From the NCBI GenBank assembly GCA_004519485.1, contig CP038107.1, forward strand, positions 434,001 to 498,000: a stretch of 64,000 bases of DNA, given 5' to 3'. Both the position numbers and the translations under genes were made by a program. Below are positions 1 through 11,685 of this stretch, in pieces (position 1 is the stretch's first letter; every line of letters begins with the position of its first letter). This stretch comes from Nannochloropsis oceanica (lineage: Eukaryota; Sar; Eustigmatophyceae; Eustigmatales; Monodopsidaceae). The notes beneath the pieces were generated by a model. That model was not told the origin of the DNA. It searched no databases and worked only from the letters and a program-made list of their open reading frames with translations.

Positions 1-2001
1 GCAGAGGTGGAGCCGGCGGAGGCGATCATGCGGAGGTTCTGTACGGGGGGAATGTCTCTTGGGGCGCTGTCGAGGGAGGCACACGAGACGCTAGCGATTG
101 CGATGAACCGCATCGGGGGCAAGTCGAATAGTGGAGAGGGTGGGGAGGACCCGATTCGCTTCAAGCCTTTGGTGGATGTGGATGAGAAGACAGGGATTTC
201 GGCAGTGTTGCCTCATTTGAATGGCTTACGAAACGGGGACATCGCCACCTCGGCGATCAAGCAAGTGGCTTCGGGCCGGTTCGGAGTCACCCCTGAGTAC
301 CTGATGAATGCCCGGCAGGTCGAAATTAAGATGGCTCAGGGTGCTAAGCCCGGGGAAGGCGGGCAGCTCCCTGGCAAGAAAATCGACGAGTACATCGCAG
401 GCTTGCGTTCGTCCAAGCCCGGTGTGACCCTCATCTCCCCTCCCCCACACCATGACATATATTCAATTGAGGACTTAGCGCAGCTCATTTATGACCTGCA
501 CGCCATCAACCCCCAAGCCCCCGTCTCGGTCAAGCTGGTCGCGGAGGTCGGCATCGGGACCATCGCCGCAGGTGTCTCCAAAGCTAATGCCGACGTGATT
601 CAAATTTCGGGTCACGATGGGGGGACCGGTGCCTCTCCTTTAAGCTCCATCAAGCACGCGGGCAGCCCTTGGGAGTTAGGGCTGGCGGAGGTCCACCGCA
701 CACTGTTGGAAAATGGCCTGCGTGGCCGTGTATTGTTGCGAGTGGATGGTGGGTTTAAAACGGGCTACGACATCCTGCAGGCGGCGTTGATGGGTGGGGA
801 AGAGTACGGATTTGGGACGATTGCGATGGTAGCAGCTGGGTGCATCATGGCGAGGATTTGTCATACGAATAATTGCCCGGTGGGTGTTGCGACGCAGAGG
901 GAAGATCTGAGAGCCAAGTTCCCCGGGACGCCTTCGGATGTGGTGAATTATTTCGCAATGGTCGCGGAAGAAGTGAGGGGTTTGCTAGCCGAGTTTGGGT
1001 ATCGGAGCTTGGACGAGGTGATTGGACGAGCGGACTTGCTGAAGACACGAGAGGGGATTCAATTGACGAAAACGAAAAGTTTGGATTTGGAGTTTTTGAC
1101 AGCGCTGCCGGATACGAGGACGGAACGAGGGTGGTTGAAGCATGAGGCCGTGCATTCAAACGGGGGAATGCTGGACGATGACATTTTGCAATCGGTCGCA
1201 GGGACTATCGCGCAGCAAGGCATGCAGCAGGAGACGATAGATATCGTCAACACGGACCGGGCGGTGGGCGCGAGGGTTTCGGGGGAGATTGCGAAGAGGT
1301 TTGGGAATAGGGGGTTTAAAGGGGAGCTGGACTTACGGTTTCGTGGGTCGGCGGGGCAGAGTTTCGGGGCGTTCACTGTGAAGGGCATGAACGTTCTGTT
1401 GGAGGGGGAAGCGAATGATTATGTGGGCAAGGCGATGAATGGAGGGAGGATAGTGATTGCTCCCCATCCTGACTTTAGGCAGCGGGGGGATGTCTCCTTC
1501 CCGGAGCAGGTCATCGTCGGGAATACATGTTTATATGGCGCGACAGGTGGGGTTTTGTATGCCTTGGGTCGGGCGGGCGAGCGGTTTGCTGTGAGGAATT
1601 CGGGGGCCGTGGCCGTGATTGAGGGGGCGGGGGACCATATGTGTGAGTACATGACAAGTGGTGTTGTCGTAAGCCTTGGGAGGGTGGGGAAGAATGTTGG
1701 TGCGGGGATGACGGGGGGTTTGGCGTATGTGTTTGAGGATGATGCCATGGCGGCGTCGAGTTTGCCGTTTTCGAAGCTGGTGAACAAGGAGATTGTTAAG
1801 ACGCAGCGGATACAGAGTAAGGCGGGAGAGGCTCATTTGAAGAGCATCCTTATAGACTACCTTGAAGCGACGGGTAGTGCTAAGGCCAAGCAGATTCTGG
1901 AGAACTGGAGCGTTAGTGTGGGCAAGTTCCACCAGGTGGTACCACCCGCGGAGGCAAATGTGCCTGAGGTGAAAGAGGCGAGTGTCAAAGCGTCGGCGTA
2001 A
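1..2001 (+). CDS. Glutamate synthase (GOGAT), C-terminal part, 5' end outside window
   Basis: The frame is open from base 1 to a TAA at 1999-2001 (about 666 residues), so the N-terminal amidotransferase domain lies upstream of the window. Visible parts are the FMN-binding synthase barrel, beginning with [17 protein letters not shown], the 3Fe-4S cysteine cluster ([19 protein letters not shown], near residue 280), and the C-terminal beta-helix domain with Gly-rich repeats. The protein stops after the beta-helix and has no NAD(P)H/FAD small-subunit domain. It is therefore a ferredoxin-dependent GOGAT or a stand-alone alpha subunit; in an alga the ferredoxin-dependent plastid form is the better guess. 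It makes glutamate from glutamine and 2-oxoglutarate. No intron is seen in this part. Family assignment is very secure; electron donor and location are inferred. Confidence 0.95.
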   Translation, partial: AEVEPAEAIMRRFCTGGMSLGALSREAHETLAIAMNRIGGKSNSGEGGEDPIRFKPLVDVDEKTGISAVLPHLNGLRNGDIATSAIKQVASGRFGVTPEYLMNARQVEIKMAQGAKPGEGGQLPGKKIDEYIAGLRSSKPGVTLISPPPHHDIYSIEDLAQLIYDLHAINPQAPVSVKLVAEVGIGTIAAGVSKANADVIQISGHDGGTGASPLSSIKHAGSPWELGLAEVHRTLLENGLRGRVLLRVDGGFKTGYDILQAALMGGEEYGFGTIAMVAAGCIMARICHTNNCPVGVATQREDLRAKFPGTPSDVVNYFAMVAEEVRGLLAEFGYRSLDEVIGRADLLKTREGIQLTKTKSLDLEFLTALPDTRTERGWLKHEAVHSNGGMLDDDILQSVAGTIAQQGMQQETIDIVNTDRAVGARVSGEIAKRFGNRGFKGELDLRFRGSAGQSFGAFTVKGMNVLLEGEANDYVGKAMNGGRIVIAPHPDFRQRGDVSFPEQVIVGNTCLYGATGGVLYALGRAGERFAVRNSGAVAVIEGAGDHMCEYMTSGVVVSLGRVGKNVGAGMTGGLAYVFEDDAMAASSLPFSKLVNKEIVKTQRIQSKAGEAHLKSILIDYLEATGSAKAKQILENWSVSVGKFHQVVPPAEANVPEVKEASVKASA

Positions 2002-2430
2002 ACCGGGAGGAAGTAACAGCATGTGTGTTCTGACTTTTTTGACAATACGTGTGTTAAGAAGTGATTGAGTAAGTGAATGAGTGATGAAGCAAGCGAGGAA
2101 AAAATATAAATTGAATTGATGAAAGGGGAAAAAGAGGTATGGAGTCAAGGAAACGCTCGCTTCCCGGATTGACCTGGAGAGCCATGATATTTTGCGTTAA
2201 ATTCAATTTCAAGGACCATTTAGTTCATTTATTCAACCATAAATCCACGGAAACTGATACCTGCGAACCTAACGCACCAAGTACAGGTCAGAAACATTGT
2301 TAGGATTGTCCAATAGTGCGTCATTTGTCTGCCGGTGCGACACAAGTGCGATTGCGAGCACGCTGCGAACGGACCTTTGCACTGTTGCACTGTCAAACCA
2401 TCGTCCTTCATATATAGGCGTCTCCTGACC
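2002..2430. other. Intergenic: GOGAT 3' flank and hydrolase 5' flank
   Basis: AT-richer spacer between two genes on the same strand. It should hold the GOGAT 3' UTR and the promoter and 5' UTR of the alpha/beta hydrolase. No gene or repeat is recognised. Confidence 0.6.
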
Positions 2431-4525
2431 ATGGGGCTCCGGCAGTCCGTGCCCGCCGCAGGTAGGGAAGGACCACCCCCGCCGCCGCAGCCTTCTTATT
2501 GGCAAATTATCAAAATGGGTTACGCCGAGCTGGTAGGGGCTATAATCAGGCCCCCTCGAGCCGAGTATTCGACGGCACACTTGGGGCCTCAGACGTTTGA
2601 TTTTTGTGGGCGGGCCTTTCAACGTCGGGATTTTGAAGTGGTAAATGGACGGGGCCAGCGGTTGCAATGCTCACATTGGGAGCCGGTGGAATATCCCCCT
2701 TTGGCAGAGGAAGACGAGGATGACGAAAAGGAAGACGACAGAAGGGAAGGGGAAGGCCAAGCGCAGCAGCAGCAGCAACAGCACCAGCAACAAATAAACC
2801 CAACGGAGCGGCGAAGAGGGCCATTGCCTTGTATTGTGTACATGCACGGCAATAGCTCTGCCCGTATGGAAGCGTTGCCGCAGCTGTCATTGTGCCTTTC
2901 ACTAGGTATCACGATGGTGGCGCTGGACTTTGCGGGGTCTGGGCACTCTGAAGGCGACTTCGTCAGCCTTGGCTACTTCGAGAAGGACGACTTAAAATAT
3001 GTAATTGAGTACCTTAGGGCATCGGGGCGTGTCTCACGGATTGCGTTGTGGGGTCGGTCGATGGGGGCGGTGACGGCTTTGATGCATGGAGAGCGGGACC
3101 CGTCTTTGGCTGCCATGGTACGTACGTTCCTACGTTGGTGCTTTTTGCTTGTGGTTGTGTATTGCTTCTTGTGTGTTTCCTGCATTTTGTGTGCTTATGT
3201 CTTTTTCAGCTCCGTCGAAGTGCCCCGTTGTTCTTATCCTCCTGTCGCCACCTCAATTTTCCTTTGCTGACAGCTGCTCCTTCTTTTCTTCCTTGCCCCC
3301 CACCTCTCCTTAGATTCTCGACTCGCCCTTCGCAGACTTTACGTTATTAGCCGATGAAATGGTGGACAAGAGCAGAGAACATGGGGTGCATATCCCCCGG
3401 CTTGTGGGCCACCTGGCCTTGCGCTTTATCAAAACATCAGTGCAAAGCAAAGCGGGATTTGACATTCGGCATCTTCGTCCTCTTGAACAAGCACCGAGGT
3501 GTTTTATGCCCGCCTTATTTATCGCCGGTAGGGATGATGATTTTATTGATCCGTCGCATGCACGAAAATTGGCAGAGGTGTATGGGGGAGATAAGAATAT
3601 GGTGGTGGTGGAGGGAGATCACAACTCGATGCGGCCAAGGTTTTTGTTTGATTCTGCCTCAATTTTTTTGCAGCAGACTTTGCAGTTGAATGAGGAATTT
3701 GTGTTGCCAGGGGCGAGTAAGTGGTTGGGATTTCCGCCTTGGGCTCATTTGGTGATGCATGGGGATGAGGTTTATTATGAGGAGGAAGACGAGGAGGAAG
3801 AGGGAGGGGGTGATGGAGGGTTTCGGTATTGGGAGGATCGGTTTGTGTTTGATGAGTTAGGGCATCTGCCGGGGGGGGCGATCACGCTCAGGGGGCGGGG
3901 AGGCCTGATGAGAGAGGAGGGCATGATAATATCGGGGGGGGAACCGTCGGGCGTGCAACACAACTATCAGCACAGCCACGAGCAGCAACCACCGCAGTTG
4001 GAGATGGGCATGACGCAGGGGAGGCAGCGGGAAATCCAGAATGCCGTCACTAATCTCTTAGGTGGCGCTAGAGCCACCACTACCACCACAACCACCACCA
4101 GTAATGCCAGCGACAGCAGCAGCAGGGGTAACGCGAATGTTGCTTCCGATAGCATTAGCAGTAGTATGGGCAGAGGGGGGAGTAGGTCTCGTTTACCACC
4201 AACAGGAGGAGAGGGATGGTCTTGTGCGTTGTGCACCCTCATGAATGACGGCATATACTGGCAATGTGATGCTTGTGGTGCGGCACGGCCGGGGAGGGGA
4301 GGCAGCATCAATAGTGGCAGCAGCAGTGGCGACAGAAGCGGTAGAACAAGAGAGGAGATGGAACGGGGAATGGAGAGGGAGAGGGAAAGGAGGAGTCCTC
4401 CACGGGCAGCATTATCAGGATTACCACCACGAGAGTACGCTGAGGCGAGAAGGGAGGAAGGTAGCAAGGCAGAATCACCGCTAGATGACGCAAAAGCTGG
4501 ACGTGGCCATGAAGATGGGTTGTAA
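2431..4525 (+). CDS. Alpha/beta hydrolase with N-myristoylation motif and C-terminal RanBP2 zinc finger
   Basis: Two exons (2431-3117, 3314-4525) join in frame to about 632 residues; the intron is GTACGT...CTTAG. The start is the first ATG in frame and gives MGLRQS, a good N-myristoylation signal (Gly2, Ser6). The hydrolase core has the oxyanion HGNSS motif, the nucleophile elbow GRSMG (about residue 208), the acid in AGRDDDFIDPSHA and the catalytic His in EGDHNSM, as in ABHD17/BEM46-type serine hydrolases. After an acidic and Gln/Ser/Thr-rich region comes one RanBP2-type zinc finger near residue 530 (WSC-A-L-C ... C-D-A-C with ten residues between the pairs). This finger type binds ubiquitin or RNA in other proteins. 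A membrane-anchored (de)acylase or esterase is a reasonable inference; the substrate is unknown. The tail is charged and low-complexity. Confidence 0.87.
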
Positions 4526-4967
4526 AAGAAAGAAAGACATACCACACACTAGGAGGAAAAGAGGATATGGAAATGTGGTGTGTGCTTTTGCTGACAATTT
4601 TTTCGTGATGTAACGATGCATAAAATGTGTTTTATAAACGAAAGTCAATTACAGCATTGAAGCATTGAAAATTAAGTTTTTTTTTACTCCGGGCAATTGT
4701 AATTGTTTCGTTTGGAAGGGGTGTGAAAGGAGGAGGAAAGCAGTAGCGATGGAATCGGATACCTTCTCCTTTTTTTTTTCCTCTTCTCAATGTGGTAGAC
4801 AGACTAATGAAATGTGGCTACTCTGCTGCTGCTACTAGCTTACCACTCCTTTACTCCCGATGTCGGTTCACTGTTGTTTTGTTTTTTCTGATTGTTTTTT
4901 TCCTGCCTGTGTGATGCTTAGACGCCATCTCTCTTGTCTCTCTCAATGACTTCCGTCGCTTCAATGT
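4526..4967. other. Convergent 3' flanks
   Basis: Spacer between the 3' ends of the hydrolase (+) and psb27 (-). It is T-rich with several oligo-T runs and presumably carries both polyadenylation regions. Nothing else is recognised. Confidence 0.5.
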
Positions 4968-5956
4968 TTATCGGTTACGCTTGATGTTACGGTCAATCTC
5001 CGTGAACTCCTGCTGGAGGCGCTTGCGGCGTTTCTCGGGGATGGGGAACTTGGGTCCGTACGATGCATAGTGACCAGCCATGACGTTGATGGCGGTGTAG
5101 AGAGTGGAGAAGGAAGGCTTGCCCGCTACATTGTTGAAGCGACGATAGTAGGAAACGAAGTCTGTCATCTCGGTCTTGACCGACTTGGCAATGTTCTCGT
5201 AGTTGGGCGTGTCGCGGTTCATGAAGGTAGCGTACCTAGTGGTGGAAAGGTGAGAGGATGTCGTGGGAGGCGAGGGGAGGGTGGAAACGGTTTGAGGGGT
5301 GAGCGCGAGCTAAAGCGACGGCTTTTGAACGTTTAAGTGTGCCCTATTGCTCGCGGATCGCATTTATATACGTGGCAAAGTCCTTCACGAGGTCAGACGT
5401 CTCAAAGGAGAACGGAGCGAATGTCAAATCAACACATTATAGGAAGCAGGTATGATGACGAAGGGCCAATAGCTTTCACAGTCATCCCAACTTTCTCTAT
5501 TCTCTACTTCACCATCAACTTACTTCATGTGGTTGACAACCTGCGTGGCATCCTTGTAGTACTCTTTTGAGAGCTCGAAGCTTTTGGGGGCCACACTCAG
5601 GTCCACGGGGGACATGGCAGGCACGCTTCCCTCCTCTGCAGCCAGAGCCGGCAGCGCTACACCAAGGCCAGCCAGGGCAGTCAGGCCAGCGGCCATCACG
5701 TCCGAGCGGCTAAATGCCTGCACATCGACGTATTTACAGTGGAGGCATGTGTGGGTTGGGACAAGAAGCGGGGTTCGACCGACATTCTCTTCCTTTTGGA
5801 CCCACATCGAGCTACAGCACCTCGCGCTGTGCCTCCCTCCCTTCTTACCTCGTTATTGCACTGGGCCTGGAGAGCCATGCTGCTGGGCTTTGAGGGCACC
5901 GGAGCCAAGAAGGCCACTGCCGGAGCAATTAGGATGAAGAAGCTGAGGACACGCAT
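4968..5956 (-). CDS. psb27: Photosystem II assembly/repair protein Psb27, plastid-targeted
   Basis: Three exons on the minus strand (5956-5849, 5717-5524, 5235-4968) give 189 residues with standard GT-AG introns. The N-terminus is an ER signal peptide ending in an AFLAP-type site, the heterokont plastid signal. A second hydrophobic stretch (about residues 44-63, ending ALPALAA) follows and looks like a thylakoid-transfer signal. The mature part matches Psb27: YYKDATQVV, RDTPNYE, FVSYYRRFNNVAGKPSFSTL, AGHYASYGPK and PIPEKRRKRLQQEF. Psb27 binds CP43 on the lumen side and holds PSII in an assembly or repair state before the Mn cluster forms. A diatom-type Psb31 reading was considered, but the PIPEK...RLQQEF end fits Psb27 best. 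A Cys for a lipid anchor, as in cyanobacteria, is not evident. Confidence 0.9.
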
Positions 5957-6266
5957 AGTCTCCTGTGTAAGGGAGGGGTTTGAATCAACAGCCACGATGA
6001 GCGGATGGCTGCGCATCGAGCATGAGGTTTGCGTCCCTGAGCTGTCGGGAGCCGCCTGCATGGATACATTCACGTTCAGCACTTCACGCTCAGTACAAGC
6101 AGAATGCCACGATATCAACAAGCTGGCCGTCAGAGAAAAATGGCTACATCAAGGCATGATGAGATCAAAGGCCTCGTCTTCAAGGAGCCTGCGAGCCCGG
6201 GTATTTTAAGCGGAGCTTCATGCTGCCCCTCTATATTTTAAAAGTGGCGACACAAGAACTTCGTGC
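5957..6266. other. psb27 upstream region
   Basis: About 310 bases between the psb27 start and a possible small minus-strand gene. It should contain the psb27 promoter and 5' UTR. No clear TATA box or repeat stands out. Confidence 0.4.
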
Positions 6267-6599
6267 TCAGCGTTGTCTACCGGAATAGAGGCCGCGCTGC
6301 GAAATGAGGACGTCAAAGAAATAGGAAGTTCGCTTCTTGTGGTATGGGACGTTGATGACGGGCTTGGACAAGTCACCCTCGGACCATATCATCGCCATAC
6401 CTGTCAAAAGTGCAGCATTAAAAGTAAACATTACGCACATACACGCAGACCAATTAAAAATTGAATTTTCCACCTTTTTTTTGGACAGCCTGTGCGCTAG
6501 CTGTGTGTATGCCGTCATCGCTTCCTGAGACTTTGTTTTTGCTGCCTTACGAAGACTCTCACACAATTTTTGTATGACCATCATACATAGAATTTTCAA
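6267..6599 (-). CDS. Possible small one-helix membrane protein, unrecognised
   Basis: A frame of up to 110 codons on the minus strand, just downstream of the P450-reductase gene. It has a basic N-terminal half, a hydrophobic segment (FNWSACMCVMFTFNAALLTG) and a polar tail containing SEGDLSKPVINVPYHKKR. A good splice acceptor (TTTTGACAG) lies inside the hydrophobic part and a possible donor (AAG/GTGGAA) 72 bases upstream. The segment could therefore be an in-frame intron instead of a membrane helix; either reading keeps the frame. Several Met codons are possible starts. I do not recognise the family. The evidence is only the open frame and composition, so this could be a chance frame in the 3' flank of the P450 gene. 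Confidence 0.33.
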   Translation of the reverse strand: MKILCMMVIQKLCESLRKAAKTKSQEAMTAYTQLAHRLSKKKVENSIFNWSACMCVMFTFNAALLTGMAMIWSEGDLSKPVINVPYHKKRTSYFFDVLISQRGLYSGRQR

Positions 6600-6626
6600 C
6601 TTCTCTTGCTTCTCTTTAACTGAAAT

Positions 6627-9600
6627 CTACCCTGAAGCCCACACATCCTCCAGATACCTTTTCTCGGTGACGAGCTCTTCCACCAGACAAGGTCCATGAG
6701 TCAATGGCAACCCCTTACCCTCAGCCAATATTTTTGCGATGGCAGCTCGCACATCGGGCGCCATGTGCTTGGCATCCCCACACACATACACATGTCCCCC
6801 CGCCTCGAGCATCTGAAACAGCATTCTCGCCTTTCTCTCCAACAACTGCTGCACATACACGCGCTGCCCCGGGACCTTCCTCGAAAAAGCCACCTCCAAC
6901 TCTTGCAGCACTCCCCGTGCTTTGAATCCCTCCATCTCCTCCCGATAGATGAAATCGTCGTCTTGCCGGCACCCAAAGAAGAGAACAGCAGGTCCCGTGG
7001 CCTTGCTCGCCTCGCGATCATACAAGAATCCCCTTAATGGTGCCACGCCCGTGCCGGGGCCGATCAAGATTATAGGCGTGGTCCCAGTTGGTGGCAAACG
7101 GAAGTTGCTCTTCGTGTCCTTCACAAATACTCGCACTTGCTGCCCTGCCTTCAGCCCTGCCAGATAATTCGAAACCACACCCAGATGCAAGCGACCGGTA
7201 GGGGTATATCCCTTGACAACTCCCACGGTGACCGAAGCCTTCTCAGCATCGATGAGCGGGGAGGAGGAAATGGAGTAGTAGCGGGGGCGCAGAGGTGGCA
7301 GCAGCGTGCACAGCTCCGCAAGGGTCAGCTTGGTAGAACGATAAGCATCTAAGAGCTCAATCAGCGTCCTCTTCTTCTGGTTAACTTCCGTGTCATAAGC
7401 CCCCATCATGGCCTCCAATGCCTTCTTCTCTGGAGGGCACGTGGCACGGTCGATCAAAATGGCCAGTTGCGCCCGAGGCACCGTGTGTTGCAATTCTACG
7501 CACCAAGTCAAAATGAGCTCCACAGTCAAGTCGACACCAAAAGGGATGGTTGAAGAAGTTGCTACTTGCGGACTAGCCTTATGCACGTGCAGCATATCAT
7601 CCAACTTCATCTCCAGCACGGCCGCTGCGCGGGCCACCACCTCGGCGGGGTTTCCCCCCTGTACCGCCAAATGATCGCCCGCTGTATAATGCTGCTCAGG
7701 CGCTAATTGAATCTCGATATGACGTGTGGAACGATCCGAAGCCGTGCCCTGCAGCTCCCGATTTTCAAGCACCTTTCCAATAAACAATCCATTCTTCATA
7801 GCCCATTTACTAGCCACGTCACCGAATTCACGTGCCTTTTCCACCTGGTGCTCCTTCCGCTTGCCCGGAAGCAGCGTGACGACATAAGCAGGCACCAATC
7901 CCGCCGCCCCCGACACCGGTTGCACCTGCGCTCCCGAAATCCCCAGACTTTTGCTCAGCCCCTCCCACAGCGCAAATTTCCATGTCTCATATTCTTCGTC
8001 CAACGCCGAGTCCGCATTACCACATGCAAAATCTGCTGTTAGTCTCTTCCCCTGAGCGGCCACCAAAGCCTTATCGATTGCGCGGGGGACGGCCTGATAC
8101 GTGCGAGTCCACTGGGTGTTCCCGCACCCGAAAACAGAGAAATGCACCCCGGCAAACACCTTGGCTACCTCCACGGGCTCCTCCAGGAACTTCATGAAGC
8201 GACTGGCATTATCAGGAGGGGTCCCATTGTACGTCGACGAAATGATTATCACAGCAGCCGCGCCCTTTGTCATTTCCTTCTTCTCCAAGAATGCATCGAG
8301 GCTCATCGAAATTGTAGCCATCCCAATCTTCACTGCGTGTTGTGCCAGCTCACCCGCGAAAGTCTCGCACGTGCCCATGTTACTTCCATACAAGACCAGC
8401 AGTCGGGTATCGGGCGGAATAGCAGTCGCGTCCACCATCACTCCCTTCCCCGCCCCGGACGCAACAGGTGCACCAGCACCAGCAACGGTAGCAGCAGCAG
8501 CTACAGGGATAGAGCGAGCAAGAGAGGCATCAGACAAAGAAGGTCCTAGTCGTGTGCTCAGGTATGACACCTGCCGGAGTTCAAGGGAGATAAAGACACC
8601 ATGGGGCTTGAGGAAGAGGGGGGTGGTGAAGGAGGGCTTTGATAGACTATGCAGACGCAGATGGTACCGCTGCACGGTGCGGGCGAGGACTGATCGCTGC
8701 TCCATTATTGAGAGCTGTCGCCCTAAGCACCCACGGTGACCGGCGGAGAAGGGAAGGGAAGCGAAGGGGCTGCGATTTTTGGCGCGCTCAGGCAGCCAGC
8801 GATCGGGGTCAAATTTCCAGGGGTCTGGCCAGTGGACTGGATTGTGAGAGAGCCCCCAGAGGGAGACAATAGCGGCCATGCCTTTAGGAATTTTGTACGG
8901 CCCTAGCATGGTGTCCACGGCAGCGTCTTTGCGGCTGGCTTGGGCGGGAGGGAAGAGACGGAGGGATTCGTTGATCACACAGGTGCAGTATTGGAGCTGG
9001 CCGAGTTTTTCGAATGTGAGGGGGCCATTCCCTACCACGCGCTCGACCTCCTCCATAACTTTGCGTTCGACGTCTCCGTGTTGACTCAGGAGCATGAATA
9101 GGCAGGTGATAGCCGTGGAGGTCTAGCGAGAGGGCGAGAAAGAGGGAAGGAGGGCAAGAGGAAATGTGAGAAAGGCAGATGCTGGACGAATTGTGCTGAC
9201 TTTCAGGACATACAAAAAACACAAAGTGGGGAGAAATCATGAAGAGAGGAAGGGAAGAAGAGTAGGGATAAAGAGATAATTTGTGACGTACCGAATCGTG
9301 GCCTGCGAGTAGAAAGGTCAAGATCTGATCACGCACATTGTCGGGAGGGAGCCTCTGGCCCGTCTGCGGGTCCGCGGCCGTAAGCATGAGGGTGAGGACG
9401 TCTTTCTCATCTGTTCGGATACCCTTCTCTAGCTCTGCTTGTCGTTCCGCCACGATTGTATCGACGAATTTCACGTTCGGCTGGTTGAGGGCGGACCACT
9501 CCCTCAAAGATTTAGCTTGGGTCAGCACCTGGGGGGAGGGGAGAGTGGAAGAGGAAGCCGAAATGAGTAGAAAACGTGAGCAGGCCTGGAATCAAGCTCC

Positions 9601-10861
9601 CCAAATAGACATGAAAAGAGAAAGAGGATGACATGCCCCCATAGTTCAGCCACTACGTACAGTTCGAAGAAACCCCCGCCCCCACCGAGCGTCGCTGTAA
9701 TTGCTTGCCTTCTGCAGCTGCTCCAAATACGGATGGGTACCCGTCTCCTGTGCCTTGAAATCGTGTCCAAAGCCCACCCGCCCAATCACATCAAATGTGA
9801 ACATTTCCGTGCACTTGGTCAGATCCACCGGCTGATTCCTCTCGGCCATCCCATCCCAATTCACAAACAACCGCTCAATACATTGCTGAACCACATTGAA
9901 GTACTGCTTCATCCCCTGGTTACTGAAGGCTGGCAAGAGGATCCGATGGGCAATCCCCCAAATCTCCTCGTCATCATCGGCAGTAAACAGCCCCCTATTC
10001 ACCCACGTCCGCACCATCTTATTATGCTTAAAATGCGTCTTGGGCCAGACCTCGGGTTTCTCTATCACTTGCCCGGCCAAGTCTGGGTCGCATATCACTA
10101 CCGCCTCCGTATTCGGTGGCATCGTAATCCGGAAAATCGGGCCGTATTGATGCATCAACCTCAAGTGTGCCGAGCAAATCAACGGCCGTAAGTCCGCGAA
10201 ATTCTTGCCCAAAAGCTTATGCCTAGGGCCAGCAGGGATGGGGAGGCTCTCGGGAGGCTGACCAAGGTGCGGCGAGGCCCGGCCGTCTTCAACGTAGGCG
10301 ATAAGATCACACCCTGCGTGTATATCCCGCAATTTTAAAGGTAGCCCGGTGGCAGTGCTGCAGATGCAAAATGACTGGCTTGTGTCCAACATGGGGATAA
10401 AACCTCGCTGCACGCCTTCATAGACAGAGTCAAGGGTAGTGCTGGCACCCAAGGGAAGGGTCACGGCCGCAAGGCTGGAGGAAGTGCCTCGTGCCCCGGT
10501 AGGCTTCGTGGATGATGCAGGCTTTTCTCCTGTTGTTTGGTTGAAGTGTGAAAAGGGAGAGTAATGAGGGTGTGTTTGTGTGGGTGGGTGGGTGGGTGGG
10601 TGGGTGGGTGGGTGTGGGTTTGAGTGTATGGGTATAGGTGTTTGTGTGCGAGTCGAAGGGATTTTGACAGGTATTTTCTTGTGGTAAGAAGTCCGTCGTC
10701 GTTTGTGATGGACTACCGTCGATGATCTGTGGGTGTGAAAGGTTCTTGACCCACCCCAGCAGCGTTTCGGCAAAATGGAAGGGGACTTGACATTGAGCTC
10801 GCAGGAGTGTAGCCAAGGACAAAGTGCGGCTTTGAAATTTCTCACGGCGCACTCCAGACAT
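6627..10861 (-). CDS. Self-sufficient cytochrome P450 / NADPH-P450 reductase fusion (CYP102/CYP505-like)
   Basis: Four exons (10861-10717, 10529-9661, 9528-9292, 9122-6627) join in frame to about 1248 residues. The P450 half has the I-helix AGHDS/TST (about 413-420, split by the last intron), ExxR in NESLR (about 469) and the heme loop FSAGHRGCLG with Cys near 549. A linker leads to a flavodoxin domain (LLVLYGSNMGT, about 660), then FAD- and NADPH-binding ferredoxin-reductase domains (RYYSISSSP, GPGTGVAPLRGF, VYVCGDA). This is the P450BM3 layout, which usually hydroxylates fatty acids or other long-chain substrates using NADPH. It is longer than BM3 (about 1050 residues) because of an N-terminal extension of roughly 150 residues with no obvious membrane anchor. 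Exon 1 is inferred: it is the only reading found that supplies an ATG and keeps frame, over a GT donor at 10716 and an acceptor before 10529. Confidence 0.9.
10573..10618 (+). repeat. (GGGT)n microsatellite in the first P450 intron
   Basis: A run of about eight GGGT units. G-rich on the + strand, so C-rich in the minus-strand transcript. It lies in the proposed first intron of the P450-reductase gene and has the pattern of a G-quadruplex former. Confidence 0.85.
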
Positions 10862-11685
10862 GCTGCTGAGAGGTGAAGAAAGTCGGCGAGGGACAGGGAG
10901 ATCAGATCGATGGGGACTTACTGTAGACGACGAGCGTCCGTATCACGGCGGAGGTAGGGCCTGTAGTTGGGCAGACCAGGCCTGACACAGGGCATGGGGT
11001 CTCGTATGCTGATTCCATAATTGGATAGGCAAGGATCTATGGTTATATGTATAATTGTTGCGGGGACTAGCCAGTTAGCTGTAGCTATGACGATTTGATT
11101 GGGTTCTGTGCTTTGTTCGCTGCACTTGTGCCAGGCAAGTTGGGGCACTGAGACAAGAGTATTTTAACATGTGAGTCCTCCCAAAGTAAGAGGATGGCAC
11201 ACATAATATACCCTAAATTGGATTTGCTCCCCTGCGAGTTTATTCGAGGAAATCTGTGGGGTTTTAACCGGGACATCTGGACCTTGAAGCTTAAGCGGGT
11301 CTTCTCGCTCTCTCCTTCCCGAAAGATGATTTCTCAAGGAGATTTATTGTGACATGTACACCTTCCCTTCCAGATTCAAAATAATGTGTACAGATTGGGA
11401 GTACTTGAGCAGTAGAATGCAGCAATGCAATGGTTGGCAATAATTACGGAAATATTCACGTTCTAAGCAGAGGAGATTCCGACCGAGGCTTCGCCAAAAG
11501 GGAGGAGGGGGTGCGTCAACTCCCGACGTGTTCCCTCGCGTTGTCGCGCAACCCCGCTTTCGACTGCGTCCGTCCATCTTCCCACATACCACTGACTGCC
11601 GATACTTGTGTACACATTGCACACATTATCGAAGCCTTACTCACACATATCCTTATTTGCACGTACATGGACGACATGTAGAAGC
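10862..11685. other. Divergent promoter region: P450-reductase and glucanase
   Basis: About 820 bases between the starts of two divergent genes, so both promoters should lie here. Only short random frames are present. No repeat, RNA gene or recognised regulatory motif was found. Confidence 0.5.

Noticed and set aside
5330-5430. Extra psb27 exon reading FETSDLVKDFATYINAIREQ (minus strand)
   Set aside because: It ends in a stop with no usable donor, and the exons on either side join directly to give an uninterrupted Psb27 alignment.
9660-9700. Possible GC-AG donor (AAG/GCAAGC) in the P450 gene
   Set aside because: A standard GT donor at 9660 keeps frame and leaves a P450 of normal spacing between the meander and the I-helix, so the GC donor is unnecessary.
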